Shown here in pieces: positions 53,563 through 63,700 of a stretch of 64,000 bases of DNA (its first letter is position 1; every line of letters starts with the position of its first letter). The notes beneath the pieces were generated by a model that saw only the letters and a program-made list of their open reading frames with translations, did no database searches and was not told the origin of the DNA. This DNA is from CAMCYM01 sp964405405 (GTDB lineage: Bacteria; Bacteroidota; Bacteroidia; Flavobacteriales_D; Sanyastnellaceae): NCBI GenBank assembly GCA_964405405.1, contig CAYONT010000008.1, positions 6,067-70,066 on the forward strand, given 5' to 3'. The position numbers and the translations under genes were made by a program.

Positions 53563-54818
53563 CGGTCATCGACCCCGCCAGCCCAGCCCATGGCACCACC
53601 CTCGACATCCGTTGCGCCGGAGGCCGCATCGAGGCCATGGCACCCCAACTCCCCGACGCGGGCGCCGAAGTCTGGGATGTCCCCGGCAGCTTCGCCTCCC
53701 CAGGATGGGTCGACGGCCAAGCCCACTTCCGGGACCCAGGTCACGAAACGATGGAAGGACTGGAATCTGGCCTTGATGCCGCCACCGCCGGCGGTTTCAG
53801 CGACGTGGTGCTCCTGCCATCGACCACGCCACCACTCGCCCACAAGAGCGACCTCGTCTACCTGCAGCGCCGGGCGGATGGGCACGTGACCCGGGTCCAC
53901 CCCATGGGCCTCCTGTCCCAAGACCGGGCGGGCGAACGAATGGCCGACAGCTTCGAATTGGCAGAAGCCGGTGCCGTGGCCTTCTTCGATGACGCCCCCA
54001 CCCGCCGCCCGGAAATGCTGCGGCGCGGACTCGAGTACACCGCGGATTTGGGCCGACCCGTGATTTCCCAGCCCGTCGAGGGCGACCTAAACTCCGGTGC
54101 CCAAATGCACGAGGGCGTGACCAGTACCCAAATGGGCGTCATGGGCACACCGGCTGTGGCCGAATCGATGCGGATGCAACGGGACCTGGACGTGCTACGC
54201 TATGCCGGCGGTCGCTTGCACTTCTCGCTCATTACCACCCGCCGGGGAGTCGAGATCCTGCGGGCTGCGAAGGAGGAAGGGTTGGCTGTGACTGGATTTA
54301 CCTCCGCCTACCACTTGTGGTTCTGTGATGCCGACCTGCTCGGCTTTGACGGGCTTTTGAAGGTTTGGCCTCCCTTCCGGTCCGAAGATGACCGCGATGC
54401 ACTCCGGGCTGCTGTCCTCGATGGCTCCTTGGACGGCGTGGTGTCTGACCACCGCCCGCAGGACTTGGAACACCACGACACGCCCTTCGTCCAGTCACCC
54501 ATGGGGATGGCAGGCAACGAAGCCGCGTTTGCGGTAGTGAACACCGCCTTGGCCCCCACAAACCAGCGGAATTTGGACCGGCTGACTGCCATCGTTCGGG
54601 CACTGACCTCAGGTCCCCGAAGGGTCTATGGACTCCCTGCTGCCTCCTTGCAAGTGGGATCTCCCGCGTGCCTGACCTGGTTTGAGACCCAATCTCCCTG
54701 GTTCGGATTTCGGAAAACCCGGGCAGCCAACCTCCCCGGTGCCGACCATGGGGCGGACCGTTGGAAAGGACAAGCTCTGGGCGTCGTCACCCCTTCCGGG
54801 TGGCAGCGCAACGGGTAA
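53532..54818 (+). CDS. Dihydroorotase-like amidohydrolase lacking several metal ligands
   Basis: A 428-residue amidohydrolase-fold protein closest to type I dihydroorotase: VDGQAHFRDPGHETMEGLES, GFSDVVLLPSTTPPL, LLKVWPPFRSEDDRDAL, DGVVSDHRPQDLEHHDTPF. In active enzymes the motif is DxHxHxREPG; here the first His is Gln63, and the His of the HSED-type motif is Gln180 (ISQPVEGD). His230 (LHFSL) and Asp306 (SDHRP) are retained. The binuclear zinc site is therefore probably incomplete. I recall similar losses in other Bacteroidota PyrC homologues, so it may be a structural or regulatory partner. ATG 53532 overlaps the BatA-like gene. Confidence 0.85.
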   Translation: MEKALLLRGVTVIDPASPAHGTTLDIRCAGGRIEAMAPQLPDAGAEVWDVPGSFASPGWVDGQAHFRDPGHETMEGLESGLDAATAGGFSDVVLLPSTTPPLAHKSDLVYLQRRADGHVTRVHPMGLLSQDRAGERMADSFELAEAGAVAFFDDAPTRRPEMLRRGLEYTADLGRPVISQPVEGDLNSGAQMHEGVTSTQMGVMGTPAVAESMRMQRDLDVLRYAGGRLHFSLITTRRGVEILRAAKEEGLAVTGFTSAYHLWFCDADLLGFDGLLKVWPPFRSEDDRDALRAAVLDGSLDGVVSDHRPQDLEHHDTPFVQSPMGMAGNEAAFAVVNTALAPTNQRNLDRLTAIVRALTSGPRRVYGLPAASLQVGSPACLTWFETQSPWFGFRKTRAANLPGADHGADRWKGQALGVVTPSGWQRNG

Positions 54819-54826
54819 AATGCCGG

Positions 54827-55153
54827 TTACGCCTCTCCCTGCGGACCGCTGAAAGTCAACGGCAGGGCCGGGTCCGATGAAGCACCTTGCACCTCCTGGA
54901 TTGCGCCGTGCTGTCGCTCAAAGCGGCGGATGTTCTCCGTGAGCGCCTGCACCAACCGCTTCGCGTGCAGCGGAGCCAGAATCACCCGGCTGCGCACCTG
55001 CGCCTGCTGCATCCCCGGCATCATCTGGGCAAAATCCACCACAAATTCCACGGGGCTGTGCGTGATGACCGCCATGTTCGCATAAACGCCTGAGGCCAAA
55101 CCCTCCGGCAACTCAATGTTGAGTTTGCGGCGGTCGTTGTTTTCTTGTGACAT
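54827..55153 (-). CDS. DUF3467 domain-containing protein
   Basis: A 108-residue soluble protein: LNIELPEGLASGVYANMAVI, THSPVEFVVDFAQMMPGMQQ, VRSRVILAPLHAKRLVQALT, NIRRFERQHGAIQEV. This matches DUF3467, widespread in Bacteroidota and some other bacteria, function unknown. It lies convergent to the dihydroorotase-like gene and 33 bp downstream of metK on the same strand. The AGGCCAAA motif occurs inside it at 55093-55100. Confidence 0.88.
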   Translation of the reverse strand: MSQENNDRRKLNIELPEGLASGVYANMAVITHSPVEFVVDFAQMMPGMQQAQVRSRVILAPLHAKRLVQALTENIRRFERQHGAIQEVQGASSDPALPLTFSGPQGEA

Positions 55154-55186
55154 GTTGCAATAAAAATCGTTTTACCACGCCCCGCT

Positions 55187-56446
55187 TCAGTTCCAACCCA
55201 ACGCACGCCGAACCTCGGCCACACGGTCCGTCTTCTCCCAAGGGAAGAGTTCCACGGTCTGCGTGAATGGGGTTCCGTCGTACTTCAAAAAAGTCTTGGT
55301 TACCGTCTGGGGCTCCCGTCCCATGTGGCCATAGGCTGCTGTCTCTTCGTAAATCGGCGTCCGCAGTTTGAAGGCGGTTTCGATGTGGTAAGGGCGAACC
55401 GGAAACAGCGAAAACACCTTACGGGCCAGTTCACCGTCACTGCAACCCGCACGCGAGGTGCCGTAGGTATTGATATAAAATCCGACCGGATCTGCCACAC
55501 CAATGGCATAGGCCAATTGCACCAAAACCTCGTCACACACGTCGGCGGCCACCAGGTTCTTGGCAATATAGCGCGCGGCGTACGCGGCCGAACGGTCCAC
55601 CTTGGAGGGATCCTTTCCGCTGAAGGCGCCGCCCCCGTGTGCCCCCCGCCCACCGTACGTGTCGACGATGATCTTGCGACCCGTCAAGCCGGTGTCTCCG
55701 TGGGGCCCGCCAATCACAAACTTGCCCGTCGGGTTGACGTGCAGTTGGATGTCGTTCCCGAACAGCGCCTGGGTTGCCGCTGGCAAGGTGGCTTTCACCC
55801 GGGGCAACAGAACCTCCTCCACATCGCGGCGGATTCGGGCCAGCATCGCCCCTTCCCCGTCGAAGTCGTCGTGTTGCGTAGACACCACGATGGCCTCGAT
55901 GCGTTCCGCCCGGTGGTCATCGCTGTACTGAATGGTCACCTGGGACTTCGCGTCCGGACGCAGGTAAGGCATCGGGCTGTTTGCTTCCCGGCGGATGGCT
56001 GCCAATTCCCGGAGGATGCGGTGGCTCAACTCCAACGGCAAAGGCATGAAGTTCTCGGTTTCGCGGGTGGCGTAACCGAACATCATCCCCTGATCTCCTG
56101 CCCCTTGCTCCTCCGGATTGGACCGGTCTACCCCCTGGTTGATGTCCGCGGATTGATCGTGGATGGCACTGAGCACGCCACAGGAATTCGCCTCAAACAT
56201 GTATTCGCTGCGGGTGTATCCGATGCGCCGGATCACGTTGCGCGCGATTTGTTGGACGTCCAGGTAGGCCTTGCTCTTCACTTCACCTGCCAAAACCACC
56301 TGCCCGGTGGTGACCAAGGTTTCGATGGCCACCTTGGAATGTGGGTCCGAGGCGAGGAAATGGTCGATGAGTGCGTCGCTGATTTGGTCAGCAATCTTGT
56401 CCGGATGTCCTTCGGATACCGATTCGGAGGTGAAGAAGTAACTCAT
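55187..56446 (-). CDS. metK: S-adenosylmethionine synthetase
   Basis: A 419-residue methionine adenosyltransferase making SAM from methionine and ATP. Motifs: SVSEGHPDKIADQISDALID, EEQGAGDQGMMFGYA (ATP-binding) and GGGAFSGKDPSKVDRSAAYA with the phosphate loop. Length is normal. On the minus strand TACTTTTG (matching TAnnTTTG) lies four bases before the ATG, so the transcript is probably leaderless; no SAM riboswitch is visible in the short upstream region. Confidence 0.96.
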   Translation of the reverse strand: MSYFFTSESVSEGHPDKIADQISDALIDHFLASDPHSKVAIETLVTTGQVVLAGEVKSKAYLDVQQIARNVIRRIGYTRSEYMFEANSCGVLSAIHDQSADINQGVDRSNPEEQGAGDQGMMFGYATRETENFMPLPLELSHRILRELAAIRREANSPMPYLRPDAKSQVTIQYSDDHRAERIEAIVVSTQHDDFDGEGAMLARIRRDVEEVLLPRVKATLPAATQALFGNDIQLHVNPTGKFVIGGPHGDTGLTGRKIIVDTYGGRGAHGGGAFSGKDPSKVDRSAAYAARYIAKNLVAADVCDEVLVQLAYAIGVADPVGFYINTYGTSRAGCSDGELARKVFSLFPVRPYHIETAFKLRTPIYEETAAYGHMGREPQTVTKTFLKYDGTPFTQTVELFPWEKTDRVAEVRRALGWN

Positions 56447-56450
56447 GGGA

Positions 56451-56458
56451 CAAAAGTA
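56451..56458 (-). promoter_or_regulatory. -7 element for metK, nearly leaderless
   Basis: The minus strand reads TACTTTTG, a perfect TAnnTTTG match, four bases before the metK ATG. Confidence 0.5.
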
Positions 56459-56497
56459 ACCACAGACCGATGGGATTTGTTGGCAAACTCGAGAGCG

Positions 56498-56522
56498 GGA
56501 AGGTTGTTAAATTGCACCTTCC
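56498..56522. other. Inverted repeat in the metK-carbonic anhydrase divergent spacer
   Basis: GGAAGGT (56498-56504) pairs with ACCTTCC (56516-56522) around an 11-nt loop, midway between two divergent genes. It could be an operator or a chance hairpin; no T run follows it. Confidence 0.35.
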
Positions 56523-56572
56523 AATCATCAGGGACATGACCACCACCCACTCACCCCCCTCATTGAGCTACC

Positions 56573-57247
56573 ATGCCCAAGAATGAACAATACCTCGCGC
56601 TCGATGGCGCGATCAGTGCTGAATTTCAGCAAAGCCTGACCCCGGAAGATGCGTACTACCTGCTCCAGGCCGGTCACGAACGATTCATCCAACACCTGAC
56701 CCACCGCCGCAGCCGGGGCAACTTGCTCGCGGACGCTGCCGAGGGCCAATTCCCCTACGCGGCCATCCTGGGCTGCATCGACTCCCGGGTACCCGTGGAA
56801 GAGGTCTTCGACGCGGCGTTTGGGGACATGTTTGTGGTTCGTTTGGCCGGCAACACCGTGAACCCCGATGTCCTGGGAAGTCTTGAGTATGCCTGCAAGT
56901 ACGCGGGTTCCAAGCTCATCCTGGTGCTGGGACATACGCTTTGTGGCGCCGTTCGAGGCGCTTGGATGGGGCTGCAGGATGGCAACATCACCGGCTTGCT
57001 GGCCCACATCGAGCCCGCCGTGGAAGCGACCCGCCGAGCGGAAGGTCCGGAACCCACAGACGAGCACATCAACCACTGCGTGGAACGCAATGTGCAGGTG
57101 GTCTGTGAACGCATTCGGCAAGAGAGCGAAACCCTACGGGACATGGAAGCCCGAAACGAAATCGCCATTGTCGGAGCTGTATATGACGTGGCCACGGGCC
57201 GGGTCGATTTCAATGTGGTACCCCGTCAGGAAGCTGCAGCCCAATGA
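56573..57247 (+). CDS. Beta-class carbonic anhydrase
   Basis: A 224-residue zinc enzyme interconverting CO2 and bicarbonate. The zinc ligands are visible in ILGCIDSRVP (Cys, with the Asp/Arg dyad) and in LVLGHTLCGAV (His and Cys). The remaining family blocks AGNTVNPDVLGSLEYACKY and VGAVYDVATGRVDF are in place. It overlaps the following small gene by ATGA and lies 578 bp upstream of a SulP transporter, a pairing common for bicarbonate uptake. Confidence 0.94.
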   Translation: MPKNEQYLALDGAISAEFQQSLTPEDAYYLLQAGHERFIQHLTHRRSRGNLLADAAEGQFPYAAILGCIDSRVPVEEVFDAAFGDMFVVRLAGNTVNPDVLGSLEYACKYAGSKLILVLGHTLCGAVRGAWMGLQDGNITGLLAHIEPAVEATRRAEGPEPTDEHINHCVERNVQVVCERIRQESETLRDMEARNEIAIVGAVYDVATGRVDFNVVPRQEAAAQ

Positions 57248-57708
57248 CGGTCCTCGCTGCCTTCCGCCGTTTCCATGGGGCATTCGCTTGGAGCATCTTG
57301 GTCCTGTTCTGGGCCGCGGGTTGCTTCCTGACGTGGATGCCGCTCAACCTGCGTGCGGTGGAGGTCAGCAACGTCCTCGAGCCCACCGGCGGGCATGCCG
57401 GATGGGAGGAGTTCGCGGCAGCTGCCGGTTCGGTGGCCCCGATGTTGTTTTCGAATGCGCCCGAACCGGGCGAATGGCGCGCAGCCCCTACCGTTCCGAC
57501 CTCCCCAGCGGGTGAGGAAACCGATCCCAGCAGCGGCGACCCGCTGTCGGAAGAGGAGGAACTCCAGGCCCGGATGGCTTGTCCGTGGCGTCCTCCAGGG
57601 TCCTACTCCCTGCATGCTTCCCTGCCGGCCGACGGATACCGGTGGGCGGCTTGGGGCTCTCCTTGCCTTCGGCAAACGTTGGAGCCCCCAGAGCGGCTCC
57701 TGCACTGA
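57244..57708 (+). CDS. Small membrane-anchored protein of unknown function
   Basis: A 154-residue protein with one N-terminal transmembrane segment (AFAWSILVLFWAAGCFLTWM), then an Ala/Pro/Glu-rich stretch and a C-terminal part with two cysteines (MACPWRPPGSYSLH, WGSPCLRQTLEPP). No family was recognised. It shares an ATGA overlap with the carbonic anhydrase and precedes SulP, so it may be an accessory of bicarbonate transport; this is inference from position. Confidence 0.6.
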   Translation: MTVLAAFRRFHGAFAWSILVLFWAAGCFLTWMPLNLRAVEVSNVLEPTGGHAGWEEFAAAAGSVAPMLFSNAPEPGEWRAAPTVPTSPAGEETDPSSGDPLSEEEELQARMACPWRPPGSYSLHASLPADGYRWAAWGSPCLRQTLEPPERLLH

Positions 57709-57824
57709 GGACCGATGCCGCCGGTGGCGGCCCTCCTCCCCCTGGCCCCTCCTTTCCTTTCTCCAGCCCGCCCAAGACCGGTCATGTCCCGGGCGTTTCT
57801 GGACCATTCCCTTTCTTCTCCAAC

Positions 57825-59402
57825 ATGAACTTTACCCACTTGAAGCGGGACTTTCCCGCCTCGGTTGTCGTCTTTCTTGTGGCGCTTCCCCTGTGCCTGG
57901 GCATCGCCCTGGCTTCGGGGGCGCCGCCGCTGGCCGGGGTCCTGGCCGGCATCATCGGTGGCATCGTGGTCGGATTCCTGAGCGGTTCGCCGCTCGGGGT
58001 ATCCGGGCCAGCGGCCGGGCTCACCGTCATCGTACTCAATGGCATCCAGTCCCTGCCCAGCTACGAGGCCTTCCTGCTGGCGGTCGTTTTCGCTGGGGTC
58101 CTGCAGGTGCTGCTGGGCATCTTGCGCGCTGGGGTGATCGGGTTGTACTTCCCTTCCTCGGTGATCCAGGGCATGCTGGCTGCGATCGGGGTCATCATCA
58201 TCCTGAAGCAGATTCCGCATGCCTTCGGATACGACGCCATTCCGGAGGGGGATTTGGACTTCGTACAGCGGGATGGGGAGAACACCCTGTCGGAGCTGGG
58301 CCACATGCTATCCCGGATCGAGCCCCTGGCCGTGCTCATCTCGGGGGTCTCCCTCGCGATCTTGGTCCTGTGGGAGCAGCCGTGGACCAAGCGGCAGGCC
58401 TGGGGCAAGCTCGTGCCCGGGTCGCTGGTGGTGGTCGTGGTGGGCGCCGTGCTCGGTGTGGCGGGATCCACCGTACTCCCCGCGATGGGTGCCGATCACT
58501 TCGTCCGGTTGCCGGTGCTGGAGAACCTGAGTGCCGTGGGCGACATGTTGACCCTGCCCGACTGGTCGCAGTGGCGGGAGGGGCGGGTTTGGTCTATCGC
58601 CCTGACGCTGGCCATCGTGGCCTCGCTGGAGACCCTGTTGTCGGTAGAAGCCACGGACAAGATGGACCCCCACGGCCGCATCACCCCGACGAACCGCGAA
58701 CTGCTGGCGCAGGGGGCGGGCAACATCCTGTCGGGGGCCATCGGGGGCCTGCCGCTGACGCAGGTCATCGTCCGCAGCTCTGCGAATGTGCAGAGTGGAG
58801 GCCAAACCCGTTCCAGCACGATCCTCCACGGGATCTTCTTGCTCATTTCGGTCCTCTTCGCCGCCCGCATCATCAACTGGATTCCGCTGGCGAGTCTCGC
58901 GGCTGTGCTCATGCTCGTGGGGTACAAATTGGCCCGGCCCATGCTTTTTGCCCAAATGGCGCGCAAGGGCTCCCGTCAGTTCATCCCGTTCGTCGTCACG
59001 GTGGTGGCCATCGTGTTCACGGACTTGCTCGTGGGCATCGGCATCGGATTGGGAACGGCCATCGTCTCCATCTTGCTCGATCACTACAACCGGCCTTTCG
59101 TCCATTACACGGTGGACCGGGCATCCCGCACGTGCCACCTGTCGCTCTCGGAGGACGTCACGTTCCTGCACAAGGCCGGCATCCGGGCGGCGCTGGCCGC
59201 GGTCCCGGCAGGGGGCAAGGTGGTCATCGACGCCAGTGCCACGCTCCGAATGGACCCGGACGTCGCGGACATCCTGGAGGACTTCGCGCGCCGTTCGTCA
59301 GAGGATGGCATCCTACTCGAGTACAAGGCGCCCCAACCGATGTCCGCCGGGTTGCCCCTCAAGGCCTTCAAGGACCAAATGGCCCAGCTCCGTGCGGAGT
59401 AA
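57825..59402 (+). CDS. SulP family anion transporter, probable bicarbonate importer
   Basis: A 525-residue inner-membrane transporter. The N-terminal half begins DFPASVVVFLVALPLCLGIA, then GVSGPAAGLTVIVLNGIQ, typical of SulP. GGLPLTQVIVRSSANVQSGG is the family consensus late in the membrane domain. About 12 helices are followed by a C-terminal STAS domain (CHLSLSEDVTFLHKAGIRAA, VVIDASATLRMDPDVADILE). With a carbonic anhydrase just upstream it is most likely a sodium/bicarbonate importer, although sulfate or other anions cannot be excluded. ATG 57825 is chosen from the family start; an upstream frame extension covers the spacer. Confidence 0.9.
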   Translation: MNFTHLKRDFPASVVVFLVALPLCLGIALASGAPPLAGVLAGIIGGIVVGFLSGSPLGVSGPAAGLTVIVLNGIQSLPSYEAFLLAVVFAGVLQVLLGILRAGVIGLYFPSSVIQGMLAAIGVIIILKQIPHAFGYDAIPEGDLDFVQRDGENTLSELGHMLSRIEPLAVLISGVSLAILVLWEQPWTKRQAWGKLVPGSLVVVVVGAVLGVAGSTVLPAMGADHFVRLPVLENLSAVGDMLTLPDWSQWREGRVWSIALTLAIVASLETLLSVEATDKMDPHGRITPTNRELLAQGAGNILSGAIGGLPLTQVIVRSSANVQSGGQTRSSTILHGIFLLISVLFAARIINWIPLASLAAVLMLVGYKLARPMLFAQMARKGSRQFIPFVVTVVAIVFTDLLVGIGIGLGTAIVSILLDHYNRPFVHYTVDRASRTCHLSLSEDVTFLHKAGIRAALAAVPAGGKVVIDASATLRMDPDVADILEDFARRSSEDGILLEYKAPQPMSAGLPLKAFKDQMAQLRAE

Positions 59403-59508
59403 CCCCCGCAGCACGGGCCGGTAGGGTGCAGATTGGGGATAACTTTTGCGGGGTTCGTAAATAGGTTACGGGCTCGGGGACTGACCTTCCGGATTCAAAG
59501 CGGATTCC

Positions 59509-60759
59509 ATGAAGTTGCTCCATACTGCCGACCTGCACATCGGCAAACGACTCCACCAGGTAGACCTCGTCGAGGACCATCGGATGTTCTTCGCTTGGCT
59601 GGTGGAGTTCATTCGAACGGAGGGGGTGGAGGCGGTGCTGGTGAGTGGGGATGTTTTTGATTTGGCCCATCCCTCCGCGGAGGCACGCCAAACCTATTTT
59701 CAACTGCTCGCGGCGCTTTGCCGGATGCGGGTGCAGGTCATCCTGACCGGGGGGAACCACGATTCCCCCGGGATGCTCCACGCGCCGCAGGAGCTGCTTT
59801 CGATGCTGGACATCCGGGTGGTCGGGAGTTTGCCGGAACGGTGGGAGGAGGTGGTGGTTCCGTTGGGGCGGAACGGTGCTGGGGGGACGCCGTCTTGGGT
59901 GGTGGCGGCGGTTCCGTTTCTGCGGGATTCCGACTGGGTCGGGCTGGCTCCGGGTCAATCCACGGAGGACCGGCTGGCCCTGATCCGAGAGGGGGTTCGG
60001 TCGGTTTATCACGGGCTCGGAGAACAGGTCGCAGCGGCGTACCCCGGGATTCCGGCCATCGCCATGGGGCACCTCTTTGCCCAGGGTTCGCAGATGAGCG
60101 ACAGCGAACGCGAAATCCAGGTCGGCAACTTGGCCGGAATCGAAGCCACGGCCTTCGGCCCCCACTGGGGCTATGTCGCACTGGGGCACATCCACCGTCC
60201 CCAACAGGTCGGGAGCGACCGGGTCCGGTACAGCGGCTCCCCCCTGCCCCTCTCGTTCAGCGAGCACGAGGATCCCAAGCAGGTGCTCGTCCTTGAGGCG
60301 GATGCTGTGGGCCGTGTGCAGGCGGTGCCCCATGCGGTTCCGGTCTTCCGCAAGCTCCTGCGGATGGAGGGAGACCTCCCCCATCTTCAGCATGCATTGG
60401 CCCACCTGCCTCCACCTGGCCCCCTCCCCTCGCTCATCGAGCTCACCTGGCTGACCCAATCGGATGCGCCTGCGGAGGATTTGGCCTTTGAAAACATGAT
60501 TCGGGAGTTCAATGACCAGCGTCAGGACGCCCGCATCGTTAAGAGTTTCATCCGCCGGGAAGGGGTACGTCTCCCAGCATCGCATTTCCTGCCCAACGCA
60601 GCGGTGGACCGACTGCAGCCCAGTGAGGTTTTGCAAGCCCTCTTCGAATCCCAGTCGATCGCCCCCGACGAACAATCGGATCTGCGGGCCGCATTCCAAA
60701 TGCTGCTCGATGCCCTTCACCAAGAACAAACCGGCCCCCAAGTTGCTGACCGTCCATGA
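59509..60759 (+). CDS. sbcD: Nuclease SbcCD subunit D
   Basis: A 416-residue metallophosphoesterase subunit of the SbcCD (Mre11-Rad50) complex, which cleaves DNA hairpins and protein-blocked ends. The metal-binding motifs are LLHTADLHIGKRLHQ, VLVSGDVFDLAHP, LTGGNHDSPGM, AMGHLFAQG and LGHIHRPQQ. The C-terminal part includes the Rad50-interacting region. The stop overlaps sbcC by ATGA, as is typical. Confidence 0.95.
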   Translation: MKLLHTADLHIGKRLHQVDLVEDHRMFFAWLVEFIRTEGVEAVLVSGDVFDLAHPSAEARQTYFQLLAALCRMRVQVILTGGNHDSPGMLHAPQELLSMLDIRVVGSLPERWEEVVVPLGRNGAGGTPSWVVAAVPFLRDSDWVGLAPGQSTEDRLALIREGVRSVYHGLGEQVAAAYPGIPAIAMGHLFAQGSQMSDSEREIQVGNLAGIEATAFGPHWGYVALGHIHRPQQVGSDRVRYSGSPLPLSFSEHEDPKQVLVLEADAVGRVQAVPHAVPVFRKLLRMEGDLPHLQHALAHLPPPGPLPSLIELTWLTQSDAPAEDLAFENMIREFNDQRQDARIVKSFIRREGVRLPASHFLPNAAVDRLQPSEVLQALFESQSIAPDEQSDLRAAFQMLLDALHQEQTGPQVADRP

Positions 60760-63700
60760 AGCTGTTGCGCATTCAACTCAAAAACATCAATGCGTTCGCA
60801 GGGGAGCACGTGGTGGATTTCACAGCCGCTCCGCTGGACCGGGCTGGTTTGTTTGCCATCACTGGCCCCACCGGTGCGGGCAAGTCCACCCTGTTGGATG
60901 CTGTCTGCTTGGGGCTCTACGGCCGCATTCCCCGAATCAGCCGAGCAGTCACCCGCGCGGTCGTGGAGGAATCCGGCGCAGTCCTGACCCGAGGAGAACG
61001 GGAAGCCCGGGTGGTGGTGACCTACCAGGTACCAGCAGGCACATTCCAGTCCGAATGGCTGATTCGATTCAACCGCAACGGCAAACTCGCTGACCACGAG
61101 ATGCGACTTTATGCCGCAGGCAAGGGCGATTTGGGCATCGGGAAGTCGGATGTTCCCGCGGAGAATGCCCAGCGAATCGGTCTGGATTACGAACAGTTTT
61201 CCCGTTCCATCCTCCTCGCCCAGGGTGACTTCGCCCGCTTGTTGCAGTCGCCTGTGGACGATCGTGCAAGGCTCCTGGAGAAAATCACGGGAACTTCCAT
61301 TTACCGCCGGTTGGGGCAGATGGCTTTCGAACAGGCCCGTGATGTTTCGAAGCAGGCTGAGGCCTACCAGCACCAACTGGATGCCCTGTCAGCGGGATTG
61401 CTCACGTCGGAAGACCTGGTCCTGCTGGAGGCGCAAGCAGAGGCTACGCGTGTGGCCCGGCAAGACGCGGAATCCCAACGCTCGGCCCTAACTGCCCACC
61501 TCAACGCACGCAAACAACTCCAATCCCTGACCCAAGCGTTGCAGGACAACGCATCCAAACAATCTGACCTCAGTGGAGTAATCGCTGCATTTGAGGAAAC
61601 CTCAGGGCACCGGCTGCGGGACCACGAAGCCCTGGCACCAGTCCGGACCTCCCTCGAACGTCTTCGAACCCAATCGCGGGAGATGCTGTCAGTTGCGGAC
61701 GAACTGAAGGAGTTGGCCCAAGAACGATCCCGTTTGGAAACCCGCAAGGATGCGCTCGTGGCCCAAGCCCAGAGCTGGCTCCAACATCTCCCCGGCGCTC
61801 CCAATGCCTCCTCCGAACTGCCCCATGCCATCCAAGACCTGGGAATACAATGGAAAAGGTGGGTACAAGAACACAGGGAGGTCCGACAGGAAGTGGAACA
61901 TGGCGAGACCGTCCTCCGGGAGGAAATGGGCACGGCTTCCCACTGGGACTTAGAGGCCTGGGAAAAACAACTTGCTCAGCTTCAAGAATCCAACGCCAAC
62001 CTCGCGTCCCTTTGGCGTGACGCCGAAAGGGGTCTCGGTTGGACTGACCTCCCCCCCACGGATGCGCATGACCTGATCGCACAATGGTCAAGGACCATCC
62101 GACAATGGGAATCCGAGGAGGCCGCATACAAGTCGCAGGCTGATCGCATCCAAGCCATGCGGGAGAAGAGACGAGAACTTGAGGCACGCCAACAAGCACT
62201 TCCTTCGCTTATCGAATCTGCAGAACACCTACTAAAATCGAGATTCCTCGAAGGCGAAGAAGCCCGCATTAGGGCATTGGAGGCGGAGATAGACGTGCGT
62301 TTTGTCAAACTGCAGCAGGCGTTGGTGCAAGGACAACCCTGCCCGCTTTGTGGTTCCACCTCCCACCCAGAGCACCCTGCTCTGGAACACAATGATTCCG
62401 AGGCACAGGAGCAATGGAAGTTGTGGCAAGCTGTGCAGCAGCAAAGGGAGCAGGCCCACAAAGAGGCTGACCAATCGCTCCAACGGCTTCGTTGGGAAGC
62501 CACCCAAGTGAACGATGGCCTCGCCCAGAGGGATGCAGAAATCGACGCTTGGGAAGCCCAGGCGCTTGAACCCCGATCCACCGACGCACTGTTGGCGTCC
62601 TTGCCGGTCCACCTCGCTTCTGCTCCCCACCCTGCCGATGCCCATGAGCGGCTGTCTGACTTGCAGCAGGCACTTCGAACTTGGGAACAAAACGAGACCG
62701 CGGCAAAACAGTTGCAACGTGTCCTTCCCATTCTACGCAGGCGAAACGACCAGATCTTGGTCCTTGAAGCCCTCGAAAGCCGCTGGTGGTCGCACTGGCC
62801 CGCCGTTCAGGAGGCGGTTGACGCCAGTTACCAATGGCAAGCACACTGGACCGAAATCGCATCCTTGTGGGATTCAGTGGTGGCACGCCAAACTGCGAAA
62901 TCTAAGGAATGGAATGACCTTTGTTCTGCCTTTGAACAGAACCGCCTCACCACCCACTCTTCTCTGCAAGTCCTGGGATACGCAGATTGGGAAGTTGCGT
63001 TGTCCACTCTTTTGGATGATGCCGAGGCACTTGCGCTCCAGAACCAACGGGCCGATTTGCAAAAGCAACGCTCTGACCTGCAAGGGAAAGCGTCCACCTG
63101 GCAGGAACAACGAGAGGCACTCGAACGCACCGTGGATGCACGTACTAGCGAGGAATTGGAACACGCATGGGCGGAAGTGGACGGTTTATGGCATCGATTG
63201 GACTTGGAACTGGGAACGCACAACACTGCCCTGGGCAATCAAGTCCAACGAAAGAAAGAAATCGAGACGATCCAAGATCGACAGCGGGAACATGTCGCCC
63301 GCCACAAACCCATGTTTTTGCTTAGCCGGCTCATCGGGGACGCCGAAGGCAAACGCTTCAACGCCTTTGCGCAGCAACTTACCATGGAGCATCTGCTTCG
63401 TTGGACCAACCACCGATTGCAGGGATTCTCCCCCCGCTACCAAATGATCCAAACCGAAGATGGCAACCTGCAAGTGATCGACCGCGATGCCGGCAATGCC
63501 CTCCGATCCATTCGCACCCTGAGTGGAGGCGAAACCTTCCTCATGAGTCTGGCCATGGCGTTGGGGTTGGCCGATTTGGCCTCACAAAACGTACGCATGG
63601 AATGCATGTTCATCGACGAGGGATTCGGGACCTTGGACCCTGAAACCTTGGATGCGACGCTTGATGTGCTCGAACGTCTCCAAGCCCAAGACAATCGGAC

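Noticed and set aside
53532..54818. Pseudogene call for the dihydroorotase-like gene
   Set aside because: The frame is intact and well conserved outside the lost metal ligands, so it is more likely a functional non-catalytic homologue.
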